Shown in pieces: positions 16,708-26,486 of a stretch of 64,000 nucleotides of DNA. A program made the position numbers and the translations under genes. Every line of letters begins with the position of its first letter. The first letter of the stretch is position 1. The notes beneath the pieces were generated by a model. It did no database searches. It had not been told where the DNA came from and saw nothing but the letters and a program-made list of their open reading frames with translations. The stretch comes from Paracoccus solventivorans. Lineage in GTDB: Bacteria; Pseudomonadota; Alphaproteobacteria; Rhodobacterales; Rhodobacteraceae. Location: the NCBI RefSeq assembly GCF_900142875.1, contig NZ_FRCK01000002.1:434001-498000 (forward strand). Reading direction: 5' to 3'.

Positions 16708-18408
16708 TTGCAGGGTTATGCAATGATGCCAGAGCAGCTCGGCGATTTCCGTTGGAGCATGCCCGAGCGCTTCAATATCGGAACTGCAATTTGTGATCAC
16801 TGGGCTGCCTGCGACCCCGAACGCGTTGCACTTGTCGAAGTGGATGAGGATGGCCGTGTTCGCGAGCACAGCTACCGCGACCTTGCAGAGTCTGCGTCAC
16901 GACTCTCTCATGCACTGGCCGCGCGGGGTGTTCGCCCGAACAGGGGCGGGATCGGGCCGCGCATTGGCGTGCTCTTGCCACAATCGGTGGAAACTGCCAC
17001 GGCACATCTAGCGGCAACGCGCATGGGCTGTGTTTCGCTGCCGCTGTTCACCTTGTTCGGTCCCGAGGCGCTGGCTCACAGATTGCGAGATTCCGGTGCC
17101 TGCGCACTGATTACGCAGGCAGCCAGCTTGGACGTCCTGACCGAGATCGCAGGCGAACTTCCTGACCTGCGCCTGATCATGTGCAAGCACATGCCTGAAG
17201 GCGCCGAGGCACGCTTCGCCGGCATCGAGGTTGTGGATTACGACGCGGCGTTGTCCGTTCAGCCCGAGAGCTTTCCGGCGTGTGACACCAGCCCGGCAGA
17301 TCCTGCGATCCTGATCTATACCTCGGGCACAACCGGAAATCCCAAGGGTGCGCTGCATGCCCACCAGGTACTCCTAGGCCACCTGCCGGGTGTCGAGGTC
17401 AGCCACAACCTTCTGCCCCAGCCCGGAGACCGGTTGTGGACCCCGGCAGACTGGGCATGGATTGGCGGATTGCTCGATGTGCTGATGCCAGGTCTTTATC
17501 ACGGGGTCACCGTGGTCGCCTGCCGGTTTCATAAGTTCACTGCCCGCGCCGCCTTCGATCTGATCCGCGATTGCGGCATCCAGAATGCGTTCCTGCCCCC
17601 TACGGCGCTGAAACTGATGCGGCTGGAGCCTGGAGCCGAAAGCTGGGCGCTGAAGCTGCGTTCGGTCGCCAGCGGAGGCGAACCTTTGGGCGCTGAGTTG
17701 CTGGAATGGGGGCAGCGTGTCTTTGGCACCACCATCAATGAATTCTATGGCCAGACCGAATGCAACATGATCGTTTCCAGCTGCTCAGCGATCGAAGAAC
17801 CGCAGCCAGGGACCATGGGTCGGCCGGCACCTGGTCACAAGGTCGCGGTGATCGACCACGACACTGGCACGGAACTGGCCCCGATGGTTGAGGGGGAAAT
17901 AGCGGTCCTGACACCCGATCCGGTGATGTTTCTTGGCTATTGGAACAACCCCGAGGCCACAGCAGCAAAATTTGTCGAAGGGCCGCGTGGTCGCTGGCTG
18001 TTGACCGGGGATCGCGGGGTGCTGCATACCGATGGCCGACTTTCTTTCCTGGGGCGCGACGATGATGTGATCTCATCGGCCGGCTATCGCATCGGCCCTG
18101 CCGAAATCGAAGATTGCCTGCTGAAGCATCCGGCTGTTCATCTCGCGGGCGTGGTGGGCCAGCCCGACCCGCTACGCGGCCATATCGTGACAGCCTTCGT
18201 GACGTTGGCCGAAGGCTTTACGCCCGGCCCTGCATTGGCAGATGAAATTTCACGCCACGTGCGCGACCGTCTCGCTGCCTATGAATATCCGCGCGCAGTG
18301 CATTTCATCGAGGAAATGCCGATGACAACGACCGGAAAGATCATCCGGGCAGAGCTACGCAAGCGCGCCGAGGAATTTTCCAGACAATCCGAGAACTCCC
18401 ATGAATGA
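16708..18408 (+). CDS. AMP-dependent acyl-CoA synthetase
   Basis: 566 residues of the ANL adenylating family, which activates a carboxylic acid with ATP and couples it to CoA. Landmarks are the P-loop YTSGTTGNPKG, the A5 motif FYGQTECNM, the hinge LGRDDDVISSAGYRIGPAEI and the catalytic lysine region TTTGKIIRAELRKR. It is most like the medium-chain/acetate-type synthetases, but the acid is not known. The start at a TTG is chosen because AGGAGGG (16696-16702) lies 5 bases upstream; an ATG at 16723 is the alternative. A good -10 box, TATAAT (16465-16470), lies 240 bases upstream without a clear -35. The gene overlaps the next one by 8 bases. Confidence 0.88.
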   Translation: MQGYAMMPEQLGDFRWSMPERFNIGTAICDHWAACDPERVALVEVDEDGRVREHSYRDLAESASRLSHALAARGVRPNRGGIGPRIGVLLPQSVETATAHLAATRMGCVSLPLFTLFGPEALAHRLRDSGACALITQAASLDVLTEIAGELPDLRLIMCKHMPEGAEARFAGIEVVDYDAALSVQPESFPACDTSPADPAILIYTSGTTGNPKGALHAHQVLLGHLPGVEVSHNLLPQPGDRLWTPADWAWIGGLLDVLMPGLYHGVTVVACRFHKFTARAAFDLIRDCGIQNAFLPPTALKLMRLEPGAESWALKLRSVASGGEPLGAELLEWGQRVFGTTINEFYGQTECNMIVSSCSAIEEPQPGTMGRPAPGHKVAVIDHDTGTELAPMVEGEIAVLTPDPVMFLGYWNNPEATAAKFVEGPRGRWLLTGDRGVLHTDGRLSFLGRDDDVISSAGYRIGPAEIEDCLLKHPAVHLAGVVGQPDPLRGHIVTAFVTLAEGFTPGPALADEISRHVRDRLAAYEYPRAVHFIEEMPMTTTGKIIRAELRKRAEEFSRQSENSHE

Positions 18409-19171
18409 CATTCTGGTGCGCGAAAACCTCAATGGGATCGCCGTTCTGACAATGAACAGGCCCGATGCGCGCAATGCCATGAACGCAGCTCTGACGGACC
18501 AGTTGCGGGCGGCGCTGGACTGGGTAGAGGACTGTGATGATATCCGACTGGCGGTGCTCTGCGGCAATGGCCCCGCTTTCTGCGCGGGAATGGATCTCCG
18601 CGCATTTTCTGCAGGTGAGACCGATACTATCCTGAACGGTCGAGGCGGCTTTGGCGGCCTGGTGCGCAGGCATCGGCGCAAGCCCCTGATCGCCGCCGTC
18701 GGCGGTCCGGCCCTCGCCGGGGGCTTCGAAATTGTTTTGGCTTCGGATCTGGTCGTGGCTGCGCCTGGTGCGCGCTTTGGCCTGCCCGAGCCTAAGGTTG
18801 GGCTAATAGCCGGCGCGGGTGGCGTTTTCCGGCTGGCCGCACGGGTGCCGCCTGCCGTTGCTACCGAAATTCTACTAACTGGGCGGATGATCAACCGCGA
18901 CGAGGCCGTGTCCCTTAGTCTCATCAGTCGATGCACCGAGGATACCGACCCGCGCGAGGCGGCGCTGAGCCTTGCTCGCGAAATCGACGGCAACGCACCT
19001 TTGGCGGTGGCCGCAACCTTGGCGCTGTCTCGCGCCGCCTCCGCCGTGACGGAAGCCGCCCTATGGACCGAAAACGATCGATTGTTCACCGGCGTGGTCA
19101 CATCTGAGGATGCGAAGGAAGGCGCAGAGGCCTTCACCCTGCGGCGCCAGCCGAACTGGCAAGGACGCTAA
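18401..19171 (+). CDS. Enoyl-CoA hydratase/isomerase family protein
   Basis: 256 residues of the crotonase superfamily. The oxyanion-hole segment FCAGMDL (residues 60-66) is present. Both catalytic glutamates of true hydratases are also present: Glu110 in LAGGFE and Glu130 in FGLPEPKVGL. Water addition to, or removal from, a CoA thioester is therefore chemically plausible. It overlaps the ligase gene by 8 bases and is followed by a TRAP transporter, so the operon would import an acid, link it to CoA and hydrate it. A carnitine/crotonobetaine-like or short aliphatic acid would fit, but no evidence selects one. Confidence 0.88.
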   Translation: MNDILVRENLNGIAVLTMNRPDARNAMNAALTDQLRAALDWVEDCDDIRLAVLCGNGPAFCAGMDLRAFSAGETDTILNGRGGFGGLVRRHRRKPLIAAVGGPALAGGFEIVLASDLVVAAPGARFGLPEPKVGLIAGAGGVFRLAARVPPAVATEILLTGRMINRDEAVSLSLISRCTEDTDPREAALSLAREIDGNAPLAVAATLALSRAASAVTEAALWTENDRLFTGVVTSEDAKEGAEAFTLRRQPNWQGR

Positions 19172-19271
19172 CACCGTTTTGGCGAACCGTTGCGTTTCAA
19201 CGTGGAGGACCGATGCGGAACAGCAAACGAGGCAAGGCGAGCCGCCTTGCATGTGAGGGGGAGATAAAACA

Positions 19272-19793
19272 GTGCCAATCATCCGCGTGATTGATGGCTT
19301 GAACGAGACAGTCGGCCGCATCGTGTCAATCGTCGCCATCGTTTTTGCGGCCATCATCATTTATGACGTGGTAATGCGCTATTTCGTCGGCGAACCAACC
19401 CGCTGGGCTTTCGACCTTACCAAGCAGCTTTACGGCTTCTATTTCATTATGTTGGGCGGCTATGCGTTGCGCCATCAGTCGCATGTTCGTGTTGACCTGG
19501 TCACCTCGAGGCTGAGCCCCGCCCTACGGCGCTGGATCGAAATCGCCGGATATGTCATCTTCTTTTTTCCTTTCGCATGGGTCTTTGCCCGCCGCAGTTG
19601 GAACTTTGCGATAACTTCGTGGAAACAGGGGGAAGTGACCTATGGCGCCGTTCAGATGCCGGTCTATCCGCTGAAAATGGCGATGTTTGTCGCTGCTGTG
19701 CTGTTGATGATTCAGGGTATCTCAGAGGTGTCGAAGCTATTGTTACACAAGGCTGACGACCTTCAACCAATGGAGCCTCTAGATGTCCGGTGA
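19272..19793 (+). CDS. TRAP transporter small membrane subunit (DctQ type)
   Basis: 173 residues with four membrane helices, the usual layout of the small TRAP subunit. The second helix region carries LTKQLYGFYFIMLGGYALRH, and the family's conserved H(S)HVRVDL follows. The start is GTG at 19272, preceded by GAGGGGGAGA. It overlaps the large-subunit gene by 11 bases. With the large subunit it forms the sodium-driven membrane part of the importer. Confidence 0.88.
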   Translation: MPIIRVIDGLNETVGRIVSIVAIVFAAIIIYDVVMRYFVGEPTRWAFDLTKQLYGFYFIMLGGYALRHQSHVRVDLVTSRLSPALRRWIEIAGYVIFFFPFAWVFARRSWNFAITSWKQGEVTYGAVQMPVYPLKMAMFVAAVLLMIQGISEVSKLLLHKADDLQPMEPLDVR

Positions 19794-21108
19794 ATCTATT
19801 GCGCTGATCATGTCGGGCCTGTTGGTTCTGGGCCTGTTCATGGGGCATCCGCTGGCGTTCGTTCTGGGTAGCACTGCCGTTCTCGGCGCGCTAATCGCCG
19901 GGAAACCGATGGTGCTGGGCATCGTCATCAACCGCATCTTCGGCGACGTCCTGGACAATTACGTCCTGATTGCCATTCCGCTTTTTGTGCTTATGGCGCG
20001 CTTCCTGTCCGACAGTGGCGTGACCGATAAGATGTTCGAAGCGCTGCGCCACCTTACGGCGCGCGTTACTGGCGGCCTTGGCCTGGCGGTTGTCTTCATC
20101 TCGATCTTGCTGGCCGCGACGACCGGAATCATCGGCGCCTCGATCACGGTCATGGGGATGATGGCGCTGCGCCCGATGCTGCAGTACGGTTATGACAAAC
20201 GGCTGGCGACCGGACTGATCGCGGCATCGGGCTGCCTCGGCATCCTTATACCGCCGTCGATCATGCTGATCTTGATGGCTTCTTATGCGCCCGGCCTGTC
20301 AGTCGGCCAGCTTTTTGCAGGTGCAATGATACCGGGCCTTCTGCTAGGGCTGCTTTACGCCGTCTATGTGGCTGTCATCGCTTGGGTGAAGCCCGAGTGG
20401 GCCCCCTCGATCAACGAAGAGGAGCAGATCGGCCGTGGTGAGATGTGGCGGATGCTGGCGATCGAGGCTGTGCCGCCACTGGTGCTGATCCTGGGTATTC
20501 TGGGATCGCTTCTGGCCGGTATCGCCACGGCCACCGAGGCCAGTGCCATTGGCGCCATTCTTGCGCTGCTCATCGTCATCCTGCGCGGCCGGTTCAAATG
20601 GGATACCTTCTATTCGGCACTGCTGGAAACCGGGCGGACCAGCGCGATGATCCTGTTCATCGTGGTCGGAGCAACTGCCTTTACCGGGGTCTTCAACATC
20701 ACCGGTGGGTTGCGCGCCAGTCAAGATTTGATGCGCGGGCTGGCCGACGATCCGCATACGCTGGTCTGGGTGATGTTGGTCTCGGTATTCATTCTTGGGA
20801 TGTTCCTCGACTGGACCGGGATCGTGCTGCTGTCGTTCCCGATCTTTTTGCCGCTGGTCAGCGAGATGGGTATCGACCCGCTTTGGTTCGTCGTCCTGAT
20901 GGCCGTCGTTTTGCAGACCAGCTTCCTGTCTCCGCCCTTCGGCTACGCGTTATTCTACATGCGGGCCATCGCACCGCCGGACCTTAAAACTGGCGACATC
21001 ATCCGTGGTGCTGTGCCTTTCATCCTGCTGATCGTGCTGGTCTGCCTTCTGGTGGTCCTGTTCCCCGGCTTGGTGACTTGGCTTCCGCACAAGCTTTATG
21101 CCGCCTGA
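19783..21108 (+). CDS. TRAP transporter large membrane subunit (DctM type)
   Basis: 441 residues with about a dozen hydrophobic helices. Family landmarks include the re-entrant segment ASGCLGILIPPSIMLILMA and the second half-repeat VVLQTSFLSPPFGYALFYM. Together with the DctQ and DctP proteins it would import a carboxylate using a sodium gradient. The overlap with the DctQ gene indicates coupled translation. Confidence 0.92.
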   Translation: MSGESIALIMSGLLVLGLFMGHPLAFVLGSTAVLGALIAGKPMVLGIVINRIFGDVLDNYVLIAIPLFVLMARFLSDSGVTDKMFEALRHLTARVTGGLGLAVVFISILLAATTGIIGASITVMGMMALRPMLQYGYDKRLATGLIAASGCLGILIPPSIMLILMASYAPGLSVGQLFAGAMIPGLLLGLLYAVYVAVIAWVKPEWAPSINEEEQIGRGEMWRMLAIEAVPPLVLILGILGSLLAGIATATEASAIGAILALLIVILRGRFKWDTFYSALLETGRTSAMILFIVVGATAFTGVFNITGGLRASQDLMRGLADDPHTLVWVMLVSVFILGMFLDWTGIVLLSFPIFLPLVSEMGIDPLWFVVLMAVVLQTSFLSPPFGYALFYMRAIAPPDLKTGDIIRGAVPFILLIVLVCLLVVLFPGLVTWLPHKLYAA

Positions 21109-21154
21109 CGGCCTTCTCGGCCGTCCGAACACCATCCAACGAGGAGGAACTGAT

Positions 21155-22240
21155 ATGAAATTTTTGCTGAGCGCAACGGCGCTGGCTCTGCTTTGCACAA
21201 CCGCCGCGAAGGCCGACACCTGGACCATGACCTCGACATGGCCGTCCAGTCTCGAGTTGATCGAGATCGACAAACATTGGGTCGAGTTGGTTAACAAACT
21301 GGTAGATGACGACAAACTTACCATCGAATTCTATGACGGCGGCAGCCTTGTTCCCGCGGGCGAGGTGTTCGGCGCGGTTGAGTCGGGCACGATTCAGGCC
21401 GGCGGCGACTGGGCTGGCTATTGGGCGGGCCGTGACAGCGCCTTCTCTCCGCTTTCGACCACGGCCAGCCTGTTCAACGCTGTGGATTATGTGAATTGGA
21501 TTCAGGAGTGGGGGGGAGCTGAACTCTATAATGAGGTCTATGGCAAATTCGGCATGGTCTATCTGCCCTATGGCGTGACCAACAACGAATCCGGCTTTCG
21601 CACGGTCAGCAAACCCGTAGCAACCCTGGACGACCTCAAGGGACTGCGCCTGCGTCTTTCTGGGCTTGAGCAGGGCAAGCTGCTGAAAAAACTGGGCGGC
21701 AATCAGGTCAGCATGGCTGGCGGAGAAATTTACCAATCGCTCGAGCGTGGCGTGATTGACGGGGCCGAATTCTCAACCCCGAATGTCGATTTTTCGGGGG
21801 GTTTCCACGAGGTGACGAAATATTGGTCGACTCCCGGCTGGCATCAGTCATCCTCCGTCTTTGGGGTGATGATCAATAAGGCCTCATGGGATGCGCTGGA
21901 CGAGGATACCCAGGAAAAATTGAAGATCGCAGCCCACGCGAACCTGCTGTGGAGCCTGGCCAACACCGAAAAGCGTGCTACCGAGGCCTATGCTAAGTTC
22001 AAAGAAGCCGGGACCGAAATAACCCGTCTTGATGACGCCGCCCTTGAGCAAGTGCAGAAGATGGCCAATGAAACCATCGAGGAAGTCGCCTGCCAGAACC
22101 CGCTTTCGGCCAAGGTCTATGCCAGCCAGCTAAGATATCTGGCGGATTACGCCAGCTGGCGTGATGCGTCGGCGCCCTTCAACTTGGGGCGCACTCCGAA
22201 TGGTCCTGAACTGGCCAAGATCGAAGCTTGCGCACAATAA
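21155..22240 (+). CDS. TRAP transporter periplasmic substrate-binding protein (DctP family)
   Basis: 361 residues from the ATG at 21155, preceded by GAGGAGG. The first 20 residues form a signal peptide (LLSATALALLCTTAAKA). The family's key arginine, which pairs with the substrate carboxylate, is in DDLKGLRLRLSG, and the usual AGGEIYQSLERGVIDGAEF segment follows. The overall pattern (GDWAGYWAGRD, EVTKYWSTPGWHQ) is closest to the alpha-keto-acid/organic-acid branch. It is the last gene of the ligase-hydratase-TRAP operon and is followed by a strong terminator. Confidence 0.9.
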   Translation: MKFLLSATALALLCTTAAKADTWTMTSTWPSSLELIEIDKHWVELVNKLVDDDKLTIEFYDGGSLVPAGEVFGAVESGTIQAGGDWAGYWAGRDSAFSPLSTTASLFNAVDYVNWIQEWGGAELYNEVYGKFGMVYLPYGVTNNESGFRTVSKPVATLDDLKGLRLRLSGLEQGKLLKKLGGNQVSMAGGEIYQSLERGVIDGAEFSTPNVDFSGGFHEVTKYWSTPGWHQSSSVFGVMINKASWDALDEDTQEKLKIAAHANLLWSLANTEKRATEAYAKFKEAGTEITRLDDAALEQVQKMANETIEEVACQNPLSAKVYASQLRYLADYASWRDASAPFNLGRTPNGPELAKIEACAQ

Positions 22241-22250
22241 CATGAGACTA

Positions 22251-22280
22251 CACCCGGGATCCAAGGTCCCGGGTGTTTTC
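22251..22280 (+). terminator. Rho-independent terminator of the carboxylate operon
   Basis: Perfect 9-base arms CACCCGGGA (22251-22259) and TCCCGGGTG (22267-22275) around a 7-base loop, followed by TTTT. It lies 11 bases after the DctP stop codon. Confidence 0.85.
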
Positions 22281-22353
22281 ATCTGGATCGCTCGACCCTG
22301 GCCGACTGGGTCGGAAAAACCACCGCCTGCTAGAACCCTTGGCTTACGCCATC

Positions 22354-22402
<49 letters not shown>

Positions 22403-22456
22403 CCCGCATCCCTACACCGCCACTCATCCTTGCCCACCACCCGGCTCCCGCCCGGC

Positions 22457-23503
22457 TCAGCCCCCGGTATGGTTCATCCCGCGCGAGACCACTCCCCGGG
22501 GGACGCCGCGGGAATAGTCGAAGTCGTGGCCGCGCGGCTTTCGGGCGATGGCGGCGCGGATGGCCTGTTCCAGGGCGGCGTCGCCCGGCGCGCCGCGCAG
22601 GACCGGGCGCAGGTCCGTTGATCCCTCCTGCCCCAGGCAGGTGTAAAGCTCGCCGGTGCAGGTCAGCCGCACGCGGTTGCAGCTTTCGCAGAAATTATGG
22701 CTCAGCGGCGTGATGAAGCCGATCTTCTGCCCGGTTTCCGCCAGCCGCACATAGCGGGCCGGGCCGCCGGTGGTCTCGGCCAGCGGCTGCAGGGTGAAGC
22801 GCCGTTCGAGCCGCGCGCGCAATTCCGACAGCGGCAGATATTGCGCGATCCGTTTCTCGGCGCCTTCCTCGCCCATCGGCATCAGCTCGATGAAGGTCAG
22901 GTCGTGGCCCTCGGCGGCGCACCAGTCGACCAGCGGGACCAGCTCGTCCTCGGTGAATCCCTTCAGCGCCACGGTGTTGATCTTGACCCGCAGCCCGGCC
23001 GCGCGGGCGGCGGCGATGCCGTCGAGCACGGGGGCAAGCTGCCCGCGGCGGGTCAGTGCCGCAAAGCGCCCCGGGTCCAGCGTGTCGAGCGAGACGTTCA
23101 CCCGGCGCACGCCGCAGGACGCCAGCGCCTCGGCGTGGCGGGACAGCTGGCTGCCGTTGGTGGTCAGGGTCAGTTCGCGCAGCGCGCCGCCATGCAGATG
23201 CCGCGACATGGCGCGGAAGAAATCCATGATGTCGCGGCGCACCAGCGGCTCGCCGCCGGTGATGCGCAGCTTGCTCACCCCCATCCCGACAAAGGCGGAA
23301 CAGAGCCGGTCCAGCTCTTCCAGGCTCAGCAGCTCCTTGCGGGGCAGGAACTGCACGCGCTCGGCCATGCAATAGGTGCAGCGGAAATCGCAGCGGTCGG
23401 TGACCGAGACCCGCAGGTAGCGGATCGAGCGGCAGAACCCGTCGATCAGCGGCGCGCAGACCGGCATGACGGGGTTTCGGAAGGCGGCAGGTTTTTCAAG
23501 CAT
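22457..23503 (-). CDS. moaA: GTP 3',8-cyclase (molybdenum cofactor biosynthesis protein A)
   Basis: 348 residues. This radical-SAM enzyme carries out the first step of molybdopterin synthesis. The N-terminal cluster motif is CDFRCTYC and the SAM-binding segment is [11 protein letters not shown]. The second, GTP-binding cluster is in [20 protein letters not shown]. The required C-terminal Gly-Gly is present (NHTGG). The start at 23503 (MLEKPAAF) is chosen because the family begins shortly before the radical-SAM motif; the frame is open to 23641 with low-complexity sequence. It lies downstream of a molybdoenzyme gene on the same strand, so it probably boosts cofactor supply for that enzyme. Confidence 0.92.
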   Translation of the reverse strand: MLEKPAAFRNPVMPVCAPLIDGFCRSIRYLRVSVTDRCDFRCTYCMAERVQFLPRKELLSLEELDRLCSAFVGMGVSKLRITGGEPLVRRDIMDFFRAMSRHLHGGALRELTLTTNGSQLSRHAEALASCGVRRVNVSLDTLDPGRFAALTRRGQLAPVLDGIAAARAAGLRVKINTVALKGFTEDELVPLVDWCAAEGHDLTFIELMPMGEEGAEKRIAQYLPLSELRARLERRFTLQPLAETTGGPARYVRLAETGQKIGFITPLSHNFCESCNRVRLTCTGELYTCLGQEGSTDLRPVLRGAPGDAALEQAIRAAIARKPRGHDFDYSRGVPRGVVSRGMNHTGG

Positions 23504-23684
23504 GACTCGGGCCTCGGGCCGGAAGGGATGCCGGCCGGTCATTCCGCCGGCGGCAGTACCCCGTGGAGTGGGGCCGGGCCGGCGCCTTGCGGCGCGGCCG
23601 CAGGATGCCGGAACAGGCGGGCGCGGGTCCGGCCCCGTCAATGGACCGCCGGCGGCCGGGGAAACCAGCCGCCGGCGTGTGGCG

Positions 23685-26372
23685 TCACTTCACGGCGTCC
23701 GAGGCGTTCGCCATCAGGAACTCCATGACCATCGCCGCCTCGGCATCGTCGAGCCCGGCGCGCGGGAACATCGAGGGCGTGATCGCCTTCCACTGCAGCT
23801 GGGTAAAGGCGGCGACGTCGCGCGGACCGTGGCAGACGGTGCAGCGTTCGTAGTACATCTGCTCGCCCGGACCCATCTCGGCGTAGATCGACTCGATCAC
23901 CTCGTCCAGACGGTCCAGCCCCAGCTCGTCGTCGTCGATCGCGGCGATTTCCATCCCCTCGATGATCGGCGGCTTTTCATAGGCCATGTTCGGCCCCTCG
24001 GGGTCCTCGCATTTCCGCACCGACGCCAGGCAGGTGTTGGCGGTGGTCGCCTGGCTGAGCCCCGAGGACCGCTGCGTCGAGGTCAGGAAGTTCACCAGAC
24101 CCGAGTTGCAGCGCCCCTTGCTGTCGAGGCTGGGCCAGCAGCCCTCGTAGATCGAGATGACGCCCGGCATGATCTCGTCCGAGACCACCGCCCCGGCGAT
24201 CACGCTGCCGCGGTCGTTGTAGATCTCCACCAGGTCGCCGTCGGCGATGCCGCGGGCGGCGGCGTCCTCGGTGTTGATCCTGACCGGCTCGCGGCCCTGC
24301 ACCTTGTAAAGCTCGCGCAGCGTCGCGGACTGGTCCATCTGGCTGTGCAGCCGGTGCCAGGGGTGCGGGCTGACCACGTGCAGCTGGCCGTCCCTGGCGT
24401 TGCCCAGGTATTCGGCGGGCTCGAGCCACATCGGCATCCCGGGGCAGTCGTCCAGCTTCATCTCGGCGATGGTCTCGCAGAACATCTCGATCTTGCCGGA
24501 ACGGGTGTGCAGCGGGTTCGCCTCGGGGTCGGTGTAGAAATCGCCGTGGCGGACCCAGGACCGCGCCTCGGGCGGGGCCGGCTGGAAGGCGTAGCCACGT
24601 TCCCAGAACTCTTCGAAAGGCGTGGTCTTGGCGGCGCCGGTGCCGTCATAGGCCTTTTTCAGGATGTCCATGTATTCGGGATAGGCCGCGTCCTCGATGA
24701 ACTGGGACTCGCGATAGAATAGGTCCGACAGCGCCGCGAAGATGTCGAAATCGCTGCGGCTTTCGCCGATCGGCTCGATCACCTTCTTCATCGCGTAGAT
24801 GCGGTCGTTGGAATAGGTGCCGCCGACCGAGATGTCGTCGCGTTCCAAGGGCGAGGAGGCGGGCAGCACGATGTCGGCCCAGCGAGTCGCCGCCGTCCAC
24901 CACACGTCCTGGCTGACGATGGTCCTGACCTTCTGCAGCGCCTTGATCAGCCGGTTCGTGTCCTGCTGGTGGGACATGAAGTTGTTGCCAGCGTTGTAGA
25001 TCATGTGCACGTCCGGGTATTTGCGGACGTTGCCGTTATAGACCACCTCGGCGCCGGGGTTTTCCAGCGCGTCGGTCAGGCGCGAGGCGGGCACGATATA
25101 TTCGGTGACGAAGTTCTTGCCCTGGCTGAGCCCGGCCGGCGTCGCCTGGCCCGATTGCGGCATCCCGCCGCTGCCGTAGTGCCACGAGAAGCCCACGCCC
25201 TCGCCGGGCTTGCCGATCTTGCCGGTCAGCGCGGCGAAGTTGACGATCGCCCAGTGGGTCATCTCCCCGTGGTGGGCGCGCTGCAGCGACCAGGCGCCGG
25301 CGATCTCGGTCCGCGACTTCGCCAGCAGCTCGGCCAGCTCGCGGATCTTGGCGGCGTCGATGCCGGTGATGGCGGCGGCCCATTCCGGGGTCTTCGGCGT
25401 GCCGTCCTCGCCCTCGCCCTTCACATAGGCGATCCACTTGTCGGCGCCGGTGGTGTATTTCGCCAGATATTCCTTGTCGTCCAGCCCCTGTTCCAGCACG
25501 TGATGGGCCATGCCCAGGAACAGCGCCACGTCGGTGTTCGGGACGATGCGGATCCATTCGGCGTCCAGCACCGCGTCGGATGCCGTGCGCTGCGGGTTGA
25601 TCGAGACGAACTTGCAGCCGGCGTCGCGGATCTGTTCCCAGGGCGTGTACATGCCGTGGTCGGCGACGGTGTATTCCACGCGGTTGTTCTTGACCGGGTC
25701 GCAGCCGACCAGCACGAACACCTCGGTGTTGTCGCGGATCACCTCCCAGGCGGTCTGGGCGGAATAGACCTCCATGTCGCCGATCACATGCGGCAGCGAG
25801 ATCTGGCTGGCGCCGCCGGACCAGTCGCCCACGGTGTTGGTGCAGCCGCCGATCATGTTGAAGAACTTGCCCTGCAGCACGTTCGGCCGCATGATCCCGG
25901 CATGGCTCCAGCCGCCGTACGAGGTCGACAGGATCGCCTGGTTGCCGTGTTCGACGATGGTGTCGGTGATCGCCTTGGCGGTCAGCTTCAGCGCGGTATC
26001 CCAGTCGACGCGGACATATTCCTCGCGCCCGCGCAGCTCGGGCTTCACGTCGCCCGACTTCCAGTTCTCAAGATAGGACTTGCGCACCATCGGATAGTCG
26101 ATGCGGCTCTTGTCGTAGACGCGGTCCAGCATCCCGTACATCAGCATCTCGGTGGGACGCTGGTCCAGCTCGGTCATGGCCGAGATGCCGACGATCTTGC
26201 CGTCGCGCACCACCGCCTCGAACGGGCCGTAGTGGCTGGCGCTGAACACGCGGCCGGCGAATGAGTTGGGGTCAACGGCCGCCAGCGCGGTCGAGTTCAT
26301 GAGCCAGGTGGTCCCCATCAGGGCGGCACCGCCCATGAGAAAGCCGCGTCTGGTCGGATTGAGCATCGTCAT
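23685..26372 (-). CDS. torA: TMAO/S-oxide reductase, molybdopterin catalytic subunit with C-terminal heme c domain
   Basis: 895 residues. A twin-arginine signal ([11 protein letters not shown]) marks export as a folded, cofactor-loaded protein to the periplasm. The body is a DMSO/TMAO-reductase-family enzyme binding bis-MGD; the molybdenum-ligand serine is most likely Ser156 in SYGGWSHAG. The family normally ends near residue 800-830. Here about 60 more residues carry CTVCH (844-848), a c-type heme site, with Met868 (SMFPRAG) as a possible axial ligand. The extension resembles the single-heme C-terminal domain of TorC-type electron donors. No separate torC/dorC gene is in the window. GGAG lies 10 bases before the ATG. 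TorR, TorS and TorT genes follow, supporting TMAO as inducer. Confidence 0.88.
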   Translation of the reverse strand: MTMLNPTRRGFLMGGAALMGTTWLMNSTALAAVDPNSFAGRVFSASHYGPFEAVVRDGKIVGISAMTELDQRPTEMLMYGMLDRVYDKSRIDYPMVRKSYLENWKSGDVKPELRGREEYVRVDWDTALKLTAKAITDTIVEHGNQAILSTSYGGWSHAGIMRPNVLQGKFFNMIGGCTNTVGDWSGGASQISLPHVIGDMEVYSAQTAWEVIRDNTEVFVLVGCDPVKNNRVEYTVADHGMYTPWEQIRDAGCKFVSINPQRTASDAVLDAEWIRIVPNTDVALFLGMAHHVLEQGLDDKEYLAKYTTGADKWIAYVKGEGEDGTPKTPEWAAAITGIDAAKIRELAELLAKSRTEIAGAWSLQRAHHGEMTHWAIVNFAALTGKIGKPGEGVGFSWHYGSGGMPQSGQATPAGLSQGKNFVTEYIVPASRLTDALENPGAEVVYNGNVRKYPDVHMIYNAGNNFMSHQQDTNRLIKALQKVRTIVSQDVWWTAATRWADIVLPASSPLERDDISVGGTYSNDRIYAMKKVIEPIGESRSDFDIFAALSDLFYRESQFIEDAAYPEYMDILKKAYDGTGAAKTTPFEEFWERGYAFQPAPPEARSWVRHGDFYTDPEANPLHTRSGKIEMFCETIAEMKLDDCPGMPMWLEPAEYLGNARDGQLHVVSPHPWHRLHSQMDQSATLRELYKVQGREPVRINTEDAAARGIADGDLVEIYNDRGSVIAGAVVSDEIMPGVISIYEGCWPSLDSKGRCNSGLVNFLTSTQRSSGLSQATTANTCLASVRKCEDPEGPNMAYEKPPIIEGMEIAAIDDDELGLDRLDEVIESIYAEMGPGEQMYYERCTVCHGPRDVAAFTQLQWKAITPSMFPRAGLDDAEAAMVMEFLMANASDAVK

Positions 26373-26450
26373 GGTGCATCTCCGTCTGCTGTGTGCCCAA
26401 AATGTGGCGGATCGCCCCGGCCGCGGCCTTGACAGCCGTCAGCACTTCCG

Positions 26451-26480
26451 GTGAAGAGATGTAAAGAGATGTGAAGGCCC
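26451..26480. promoter_or_regulatory. Three tandem 10-base direct repeats, probable TorR-binding (tor) boxes
   Basis: GTGAAGAGAT, GTAAAGAGAT and GTGAAGGCCC follow each other with an exact 10-base period between the divergent torA and torR genes. Read on the torA strand, shifted units such as CTCTTTACAT and GCCTTCACAT match the Escherichia coli tor-box decamer CTGTTCATAT at 7 and 6 of 10 positions. They lie 80-108 bases before the torA start and just before the torR start, a place suited to activation of torA and autoregulation of torR. Confidence 0.6.
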
Positions 26481-26486
26481 TGCCCC

